A stretch of 6,002 bases of DNA from Paracoccaceae bacterium. GTDB lineage: Bacteria; Pseudomonadota; Alphaproteobacteria; Rhodobacterales; Rhodobacteraceae. The DNA lies in NCBI GenBank assembly GCA_007128865.1, contig SKWP01000030.1, positions 1 through 6,002 on the forward strand. The letters run 5' to 3'. Below are positions 1 through 4,836 of this stretch, piece by piece. The number at the start of each line of letters is the position of its first letter. Positions within the stretch are counted from its first letter, which is position 1. Both the position numbers and the translations under genes were made by a program. Below the pieces are notes generated by a model. That model was not told the DNA's origin and made no database searches. It saw only the letters and a program-made list of their open reading frames with translations.

Positions 1-1
1 G

Positions 2-466
2 AAGCTGGGGCCCGATCCGGCAAGCCCGCCGGCGCGGGTGTTTGCGGCGGGGATGCTGGAATGGCGGCGCAGCCACCGGCAGGACGGCGCGCTGATCCCC
101 GGCGCCCAGGCCCGAATCGACCGGTCGATGGACGTTGCCATCGCCCGCGAGGCGCAGACCCACAACACCGGGCTTACGGTGCTGGCATCGGTCGGGTCGG
201 CCTCGCCCTTCATCGGGCTGTTCGGCACCGTCTGGGGGATCAAGAACGCCTTCGAGGATATCGCGCTGGCGCAGAACACCAACCTTGCGGTGGTCGCGCC
301 GGGCATTGCCGAGGCGCTGCTGGCCACCGGGCTGGGACTGCTGGCGGCAATTCCGGCGGTGATCTTCTACAACAAGCTGTCGGGCGACAGCGATACCATT
401 ACCGGCGGCTATGAGGCCTTCGCCGACGAATTCTCAACCATCCTCTCGCGCCAGCTGGACGCCTAG
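2..466 (+). CDS. tolQ: TolQ, inner-membrane proton-channel subunit of Tol-Pal (5' end outside window)
   Basis: TolQ, of the MotA/TolQ/ExbB family, forms with TolR the proton-driven motor that energises TolA. The frame is open to the left edge, so only the last 154 residues are seen. Aligning the GTVWG motif to E. coli TolQ (230 aa) suggests about 70 N-terminal residues, including the first membrane helix, are missing. Visible residues 58-80 (ending SPFIGLFGTVWGI) form transmembrane helix 2, and residues 102-123 (GIAEALLATGLGLLAAIPAV) form helix 3. The channel-lining threonines in GTVWG and EALLAT are both present and 33 residues apart, as are E. coli T145 and T178. The tail with EFSTILSRQ is the usual cytoplasmic end. 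The gene ends at TAG (464-466), 3 nt before tolR. An internal GTG at 38 is not a credible start because coding sequence continues upstream. ExbB is the alternative family member, but the tolR-tolA-tolB-pal context decides for TolQ. Confidence 0.97.
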   Translation, partial: KLGPDPASPPARVFAAGMLEWRRSHRQDGALIPGAQARIDRSMDVAIAREAQTHNTGLTVLASVGSASPFIGLFGTVWGIKNAFEDIALAQNTNLAVVAPGIAEALLATGLGLLAAIPAVIFYNKLSGDSDTITGGYEAFADEFSTILSRQLDA

Positions 467-469
467 GCG

Positions 470-940
470 ATGGCGGTACAGCTCATGGACAGGGGCAATG
501 GTGGCGGTCGTCGTGCCCGGCGGCGGCGCAACCGGCCGATGTCGGAAATCAACGTCACGCCCTTTGTCGACGTGATGCTGGTGCTGCTGATCATCTTCAT
601 GGTCGCCGCGCCGATGCTGACCGTGGGCGTGCCGGTGGAGCTGCCGCGCACCGCCGCGGGCGCGCTGCCGGCCGAACAGGAAGAGCCGCTGACAGTAACG
701 CTTACGGCCGACGGGCGGGTGATGCTGCAGACGACCGAAGTCGCCGCGCCGGAACTGGTGGCGCGGCTGCGCGCGGTGGCGGCCGAACGGCGCAGCGACA
801 AGGTATTCCTGCGCGCCGACGGCGCCATCCCCTATGCCCGCGTGGCCGAGGTGATGGGGGCGCTCAATGCCGGCGGATTTCGAAACATAGGACTGGTCAC
901 CGAAAGCGGCGGGCCGTCCTTCGACGGACAGGGCGGCTGA
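470..940 (+). CDS. tolR: TolR, inner-membrane motor subunit
   Basis: TolR (ExbD/TolR family) has one membrane helix and a periplasmic domain. It partners TolQ in proton-motive-force transduction. The protein is 156 aa against 142 in E. coli. Residues 14-22 form a cytoplasmic arginine cluster, then MSEINVTPFVDVMLVLLIIF runs into the helix (about 31-52). D34 in PFVDVMLVLL matches the essential proton-carrying aspartate (D23 in E. coli). The periplasmic part shows the family pattern: VTLTADGRV, then VFLRADGAIPYARVAEVMGA, then GFRNIGLVTE. The ATG at 470 lies 3 nt after the tolQ stop with only a weak TAGG upstream, so translation probably depends on coupling to tolQ. A second in-frame ATG at 539 (M24) has no Shine-Dalgarno and would remove the Arg-rich anchor, so 470 is preferred. 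ExbD is the main alternative; neighbouring tolA, tolB and pal exclude it. Confidence 0.97.
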   Translation: MAVQLMDRGNGGGRRARRRRNRPMSEINVTPFVDVMLVLLIIFMVAAPMLTVGVPVELPRTAAGALPAEQEEPLTVTLTADGRVMLQTTEVAAPELVARLRAVAAERRSDKVFLRADGAIPYARVAEVMGALNAGGFRNIGLVTESGGPSFDGQGG

Positions 941-943
941 GGG
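939..943 (+). promoter_or_regulatory. Ribosome binding site of tolA, overlapping the tolR stop
   Basis: GAGGG is formed by the last two bases of the tolR TGA stop plus the following GGG. It lies 9 nt before the GTG at 953 and 12 nt before the ATG at 956, which favours GTG as the tolA start. A nearer AAGGG (949-953) is too close to either start to act well. Confidence 0.6.
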
Positions 944-952
944 CCGTCAAGG

Positions 953-2071
953 GTGATGGATACCGGCCTCAAGATATCGGCCTTCGCGCATGCGGGGCTC
1001 ATTGCCTGGGTCATGGCGGGCGGGGTGTTTTCGACGCCCGACCGCGCCCGGCCCATGGAGGTTGCCGAAGTCACGCTGATCTCGGGCGAGGAATTCGCAG
1101 CACTGCTGGCCCCGCAGGCCACGCGCCCCGAACCCGCGGCACCGCCGCCCGACCCGCAGCCCAGCCCGCCGGAGCCCGAACCCGCCCTGCCGGAACCGCA
1201 GCCCGAGCCGCCGCAGCAGGCGCCCGAACCCGAACCCCAGCCCGAACCCGCCCCGGTGGTGCCGCAGCCGCCGGTCGAAACGGTGCTGCCCCCGGCCACG
1301 ACGCCCGATATCTCGCCGGTGCCGGCGCCGCGCCCGGCAGCGCGGGTGGCGCCCGAAACCGCGCCGCCGCCGCCGCCCGAGGCCGAAATCGCCCCTACGG
1401 TTCAGGAAGCGCTCCGCCCCGAACCGGGGCCCGAACCGGCCCCGGCCGAACCCGAACGCCCGGCAACCGCACCGGAAGAGGCGACAACCCAGATCATCAC
1501 CGAAGCCACCCGCACCGATGAACGCGGATCGGCCGCACCGGTCAGCAGTCCGCGCCCCCAGTCCCGCCCGGCGCGGCCCGAACCCCAGCGCACCGCCGCC
1601 GCCCCGACACCCCCTGCCCCGACACCGCCGCAGCCGACACCACAGCCGGCCGAGCCGCCGGCCGATGCCATCGCCGACGCGATCGCCGCGGCCCTTGGCG
1701 AAAGCCTGCGGGCCGGTCAGGCCGAACCCAGCCCGGTGGCCTCGGGGCCACCGCTGACCCAGGGCGAACGCGACGCGCTGCGCGTTGCGGTGCAGCAGTG
1801 CTGGAATGTCGGCGCGCTGTCGACCGAGGCGCTGGCGGTCACGGTCACGGTCAGCGTGGCGCTGGGGCGCGACGGGGTGCCGCAGGATGGATCGATCCGC
1901 ATGATCGATGCGCGCGGCGGGTCGGATGCCGCGGCGCGCCAGGCCTATGAGGCCGCGCGTCGGGCCATCATCCGCTGCGGCGCGCAGGGATTTGATCTGC
2001 CGGCCGAGAAATACGATCACTGGCGTGATATAGAAATGACGTTCAACCCGGAAAGCATGAGGATCAGATGA
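953..2071 (+). CDS. tolA: TolA, trans-periplasmic energy-transducing protein
   Basis: TolA is anchored in the inner membrane by TolQ/TolR and reaches across the periplasm to TolB and Pal. The protein is 372 aa (E. coli 421). The N-terminal helix spans about residues 8-26 and carries the S-x3-H motif (S9, H13) shared by TolA and TonB for contact with the motor. Residues 36-53 ([18 protein letters not shown]) are a short ordered segment. Residues 54-237 are a Pro/Glu/Gln/Ala-rich stalk in place of the Ala/Lys-rich helix of E. coli. Residues about 266-372 form the folded C-terminal domain, with C283 and C342 placed to form the domain's usual disulfide, and motifs [18 protein letters not shown] and DIEMTFNP. 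Start choice lies between GTG 953 and ATG 956 (one residue different); the Shine-Dalgarno spacing favours GTG. The gene begins 12 nt after tolR and overlaps tolB by 4 nt (ATGA). TonB would be the alternative, but the locus and C-terminal domain support TolA. Confidence 0.94.
   Translation: MMDTGLKISAFAHAGLIAWVMAGGVFSTPDRARPMEVAEVTLISGEEFAALLAPQATRPEPAAPPPDPQPSPPEPEPALPEPQPEPPQQAPEPEPQPEPAPVVPQPPVETVLPPATTPDISPVPAPRPAARVAPETAPPPPPEAEIAPTVQEALRPEPGPEPAPAEPERPATAPEEATTQIITEATRTDERGSAAPVSSPRPQSRPARPEPQRTAAAPTPPAPTPPQPTPQPAEPPADAIADAIAAALGESLRAGQAEPSPVASGPPLTQGERDALRVAVQQCWNVGALSTEALAVTVTVSVALGRDGVPQDGSIRMIDARGGSDAAARQAYEAARRAIIRCGAQGFDLPAEKYDHWRDIEMTFNPESMRIR
1112..1663 (+). repeat. Proline/glutamate-rich low-complexity stalk of TolA
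   Basis: This stretch codes for TolA residues 54-237. The densest part (about 1112-1276) repeats short units such as PEPEP, PQPEP and PEPQP, built from CCCGAA, CCGGAA and CAGCCC hexamers. The last part (about 1595-1663) uses PTP/PQP units instead. The two are separated by a less repetitive island around residues 172-200 containing TTQIITEAT. The repeats are imperfect, so this is protein-level low complexity rather than a clean DNA tandem array, although replication slippage could change its length. A Pro-rich chain of this kind is expected to be extended and to span the periplasm. Confidence 0.8.
2059..2063 (+). promoter_or_regulatory. Ribosome binding site of tolB inside the end of tolA
   Basis: GAGGA lies within the last codons of tolA, 4 nt before the tolB ATG at 2068. 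The tolB start overlaps the tolA stop (ATGA, 2068-2071), so ribosomes finishing tolA are positioned to re-start on tolB. Confidence 0.65.
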
Positions 2072-3399
2072 GGATTTCCCGCCGTCAGGCCATGCTGATG
2101 CCCGCCGCGCTGGCCGCGGCCGCGGCGGTGCCGGCCATCGTCCGCGCCCAGTCCGGGCCGCTTCGCATCGAAATCACCGAAGGCGTGATCGAGCCGCTGC
2201 CCTTTGCGCTGCCGGCCTTTGTGGCCGAAAACGCGGGCGGCCAGCAATATGCGGGCGAGCTCGGGCGCGTGATCGCCGCCAATCTGGTCAACACCGGGCT
2301 GTTTCGCGAAATCCCCGACAGCGCCCATATCGGGCGTATCACCAGCTTTGACGCCTCGGTGGCCTATGCCGACTGGCGGGCGATCAACGCCCAGGCACTG
2401 ATCACCGGGGCGGTGTCGGCCTCGGGCGGGCGGATGACGGTCAAGTTCCGGCTGTTCGACGTGTTCTCGGGCCAGCAGATGGGCGACGGCCTGCAGTTTG
2501 CCGGCGGCACCGAAAGCTGGCGGCGGATGGCGCACAAGGTATCCGATGCGGTCTATTCGCGCATCACCGGCGAAGGCGGCTATTTCGACAGCCGCGTCGT
2601 GTTCGTCGCCGAAACCGGCCCGCGCGACAACCGGCGCAAGCAGCTTGCCATCATGGATCAGGACGGCGCCAATGTTCAGTACCTGACCGACGGCAATGCG
2701 CTGGTGTTCGCGCCGCGCTTTTCGCCGGGGGGCGAACGTATCCTGTTCACATCCTACGACACCGGGTTTCCGCGCATCTATCTGATGGATCTTGCCAGCC
2801 TGCGCCGTCAGGCACTGGCCGACCAGCCCGGGACCATGACCTTTGCGCCGCGCTTTGCCCCCGACGGGCGCACGGTGATCTATTCGCTGTCGCGCGGCGG
2901 TACCACCGATCTCTATTCGCTCGAGATCGGCAGCAGCCGGATAGTCCAGCTGACCAACGCACCCTCCATCGCCACCGCGCCAAGCTATGCGCCGGACGGC
3001 AGCCGCATCGTGTTCGAAAGCGACCGCAGCGGAACCCAGCAGCTTTATGTCATGCCCGCCAGCGGCGGCAACGCCCAGCGCATCAGTGCCGGATCGGGGC
3101 GCTATGGCACCCCGGTCTGGTCGCCGCGGGGCGATCTGATTGCCTTTACCAAGTCCCATCAGGGGCGGTTCCACATCGGGGTGATGCGCACCGACGGCTC
3201 GCAGGAGCGGTTGCTGACCGCCTCCTTCCTCGACGAAGGGCCGACATGGGCGCCCAACGGCCGGGTGATCATGTTCACCCGCGAAAGTGCCGGCGGCGAT
3301 CCGGCGCTGCATTCGGTCGATATCTCGGGGCGCAACCTGCGGCGGGTGCCGACCCCCACGGCTGCTTCCGATCCGGCCTGGTCGCCGTTGCTGGGGTGA
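2068..3399 (+). CDS. tolB: TolB, periplasmic beta-propeller of Tol-Pal
   Basis: TolB is a soluble periplasmic protein that binds Pal through its propeller and TolA through its N-terminal segment. The protein is 443 aa (E. coli 430). Residues 1-27 are an export signal with a twin arginine (ISRRQAML), an Ala-rich core and a likely cut at VRA-QSG. The mature start [20 protein letters not shown] resembles the E. coli TolA-binding segment. Residues about 31-168 are the alpha/beta N-terminal domain, including AQALITGAV and [13 protein letters not shown]. Residues about 172-443 form a six-bladed propeller. Repeats starting SPGGERILF (219), APDGRTVIY (264), APDGSRIVF (308), SPRGDLIAF (352) and APNGRVIMF (395) recur every 43-45 residues, and a first blade starts near 173. 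The C-terminal [10 protein letters not shown] closes the ring. The ATG at 2068 has GAGGA upstream and overlaps the tolA stop. The only oddity is the Tat-like rather than plain Sec signal. Confidence 0.97.
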   Translation: MRISRRQAMLMPAALAAAAAVPAIVRAQSGPLRIEITEGVIEPLPFALPAFVAENAGGQQYAGELGRVIAANLVNTGLFREIPDSAHIGRITSFDASVAYADWRAINAQALITGAVSASGGRMTVKFRLFDVFSGQQMGDGLQFAGGTESWRRMAHKVSDAVYSRITGEGGYFDSRVVFVAETGPRDNRRKQLAIMDQDGANVQYLTDGNALVFAPRFSPGGERILFTSYDTGFPRIYLMDLASLRRQALADQPGTMTFAPRFAPDGRTVIYSLSRGGTTDLYSLEIGSSRIVQLTNAPSIATAPSYAPDGSRIVFESDRSGTQQLYVMPASGGNAQRISAGSGRYGTPVWSPRGDLIAFTKSHQGRFHIGVMRTDGSQERLLTASFLDEGPTWAPNGRVIMFTRESAGGDPALHSVDISGRNLRRVPTPTAASDPAWSPLLG

Positions 3400-3478
3400 T
3401 CGTCCGCGTTCCCAAGCAGCCCCGATCCTGCTACCCTGCCGCCATCGAGCACACACAGATCCACCAAGGATGAACAGA
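3400..3478 (+). promoter_or_regulatory. tolB-pal intergenic gap with a weak candidate promoter
   Basis: This 79-nt gap (70 nt if pal starts at 3470) is the longest non-coding stretch between genes here. TTCCCA (3409-3414) and TACCCT (3432-3437) are 17 nt apart, matching the sigma-70 consensus at 4 of 6 and 3 of 6 positions, which is weak. No stem-loop with a T-run is seen, so I see no terminator after tolB. The gap could supply extra pal transcription, which would fit Pal being needed in far more copies than the motor proteins, but this is inference. Confidence 0.25.
3466..3470 (+). promoter_or_regulatory. Ribosome binding site that decides the pal start
   Basis: AAGGA ends on the first base of an ATG at 3470 and lies 8 nt before a second in-frame ATG at 3479. 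A ribosome placed by this site can use 3479 but not 3470, so 3479 is taken as the pal start. Confidence 0.6.
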
Positions 3479-3994
3479 ATGCCCAGGTTTTCCCACGCGC
3501 TCCTCCTGCTTGCCGCGCTTGCGGTCGGCGCCTGCACCAACCCCGACCGCTTTGGCCCCGGCAGCGGCGCCGGCGGCCCCGGTTCCGGCATCACCGGCGC
3601 CGGGCTTGGCGATGTGAACGATCCGCGTTCGCCCGCCTACTTCCAGAACCGGGTCGGAGACCGGGTGTTCTTTACCGTCGATTCCAGCACGCTGAACGAC
3701 ACCGCCCGCCAGACCCTGGTGGCCCAGGCCCGCTGGCTGAACGATAACCCCGATTACCGGGTGATCATCGAAGGCCACGCCGACGAACGCGGCACCCGCG
3801 AATACAACATCGCCCTCGGCGCCCGACGCGCGAATGCGGTGGTCGAGTTCCTCAATGCCCAGGGCGTCTCGAATGCGCGGATGCGTTCGGTCTCCTATGG
3901 CAAGGAACGCCCGGTCGAAGCCTGCCCGGAACAGCGCTGCTGGGATGTCAACCGCCGTGCCGTGACCGTGGTCTCGCTCGGCGTCGGCTCCTGA
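3479..3994 (+). CDS. pal: Pal, peptidoglycan-associated outer-membrane lipoprotein
   Basis: Pal anchors the outer membrane to peptidoglycan and is released or relocated by TolB/TolA. The protein is 171 aa (E. coli 173). Residues 1-18 are a lipoprotein signal with lipobox VGAC; C19 (codon 3533-3535) would be lipidated. The next residue is Thr, not Asp, which fits sorting to the outer membrane. Residues 22-45 are a Gly/Pro/Ser-rich linker. Residues about 60-171 are the OmpA-like domain, with VFFTVDSS, then VIIEGHADERGTREYNIALG, then ARRANAVVEFL and NRRAVTVV. D102 and R117 are 15 residues apart and match the pair that grips the diaminopimelate of peptidoglycan in this family. C149 and C154 form an extra CPEQRC pair absent from E. 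coli Pal. An ATG at 3470 would add three residues (MNR), but its spacing to the Shine-Dalgarno is impossible. Longer upstream starts run into tolB and lack a signal peptide at the N-terminus. The gene ends 10 nt before cpoB. Confidence 0.96.
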   Translation: MPRFSHALLLLAALAVGACTNPDRFGPGSGAGGPGSGITGAGLGDVNDPRSPAYFQNRVGDRVFFTVDSSTLNDTARQTLVAQARWLNDNPDYRVIIEGHADERGTREYNIALGARRANAVVEFLNAQGVSNARMRSVSYGKERPVEACPEQRCWDVNRRAVTVVSLGVGS

Positions 3995-3997
3995 GGG
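3993..3997 (+). promoter_or_regulatory. Ribosome binding site of cpoB, overlapping the pal stop
   Basis: GAGGG is made from the last two bases of the pal TGA plus GGG, 7 nt before the cpoB ATG at 4005. It is the same arrangement as at the tolR-tolA junction and suggests coupled translation. Confidence 0.6.
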
Positions 3998-4004
3998 CGG
4001 GCGG

Positions 4005-4826
4005 ATGCTGCGCGCCCTCTTGCCGGTTGCCGCGCTCTGCGCCGGGCTGGCGATGGCACCGGCGGCGCAGGCCGACCGCGAGACGCTGGCCGACATCCGC
4101 CAGGAACTGGCGGTGCTGAGTGTGGAGATGCAGCGCCTGCTGTCGGAGCTGTCCACGACCCAGGGCGCCGGCACCGGCCTTGGCGGCGGCAGCGTGCTTG
4201 ACCGCGTCAACGCCATGGAGGGCGAACTCAGCCGGCTGATTGCCCGCACCGAAGAACTGGAACTGCGGATCCAGCGCATCGTGGCGGACGGCACCAACCG
4301 CATTGCCGACCTCGAATTCCGGCTGGTCGAACTGGAAGGCGGCGATCCGGGCAGCCTGCCGATGCCGGCACCGCTGGGCGGCGAGCAGGCCCTTGCCCCG
4401 GCCGCAGGCCCGCCCGATACCGGGCGCGCCGAACCCCTGCTTGCGGTCAGCGAACGCGACGATTTCGCCCGCGCCCGCGCCGCCTATGACGAAGGCGACT
4501 ACGCCACGGCAATCAGCCGCTTTGCCAGTTTTGTCGAAACCTACCCCGGCGGGCCGCTGACGTCCGATGCGATCTTCCTGCGTGGCCAGGCGCATGCCGA
4601 AATCGGCGAGACCGCGCAGGCGGCGCGTGCCTTTCTCGATGCCTTCAACACCGACCCCGGCGGCCAGCGCGCCCCGCAGGCGCTGCTGCGACTGGGCCAG
4701 AGCCTGATCGATCTGGGCCAGCGCGAGGAAGGCTGCCTGATGCTGGCCGAGGTTGGCAATCGCTATCCGGCCTCCGAATTCGTCGTCGCCGCGGAAGATT
4801 CTGCCCGCGTGCACGACTGCCGCTGA
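4005..4826 (+). CDS. cpoB: CpoB/YbgF, periplasmic coiled-coil and TPR protein of Tol-Pal
   Basis: CpoB (formerly YbgF) is a periplasmic protein that binds TolA. In E. coli it coordinates septal peptidoglycan synthesis by PBP1B with outer-membrane constriction. The protein is 273 aa (E. coli 263). Residues 1-23 are a Sec signal peptide, with a likely cut at AQA-DRE. Residues about 24-112 are charged, Leu-rich and predicted coiled coil, interrupted by a Gly-rich turn (about 54-62); this is the trimerisation region in the family. Residues 113-148 are a Pro/Ala/Gly linker. Residues about 150-273 are TPR repeats: FARARAAYDEGDYATAISRF, then SDAIFLRGQAHAEIGETAQA, then APQALLRLGQSLIDLGQREE, then CLMLAEVGNRYPAS. 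C243 and C272 are the only cysteines in the mature protein and may pair. The start at 4005 has a good Shine-Dalgarno and follows pal by 10 nt; tilS follows by 10 nt. Assignment rests on domain order and locus. Confidence 0.93.
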   Translation: MLRALLPVAALCAGLAMAPAAQADRETLADIRQELAVLSVEMQRLLSELSTTQGAGTGLGGGSVLDRVNAMEGELSRLIARTEELELRIQRIVADGTNRIADLEFRLVELEGGDPGSLPMPAPLGGEQALAPAAGPPDTGRAEPLLAVSERDDFARARAAYDEGDYATAISRFASFVETYPGGPLTSDAIFLRGQAHAEIGETAQAARAFLDAFNTDPGGQRAPQALLRLGQSLIDLGQREEGCLMLAEVGNRYPASEFVVAAEDSARVHDCR

Positions 4827-4836
4827 TCCGGCCGCG

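Noticed and set aside
947..2020. A 357-codon minus-strand frame opposite tolA, rich in Gly and Arg.
   Set aside because: It is the complement of the TolA proline/glutamate codons, which read as Gly/Arg/Phe runs. It shows no independent coding signal.
3287..3478. A longer version of pal beginning inside tolB.
   Set aside because: It would put about 64 Arg/Pro-rich residues in front of the lipoprotein signal, which must be at the N-terminus, and there is no start signal at 3287.
2017..3594. A 525-codon open frame on the minus strand opposite tolB.
   Set aside because: tolB on the plus strand is certain from its domains. In GC-rich genes the opposite strand often lacks stops. The minus product shows no family motif I recognise and is rich in Arg, Gly and His, as expected for a shadow.
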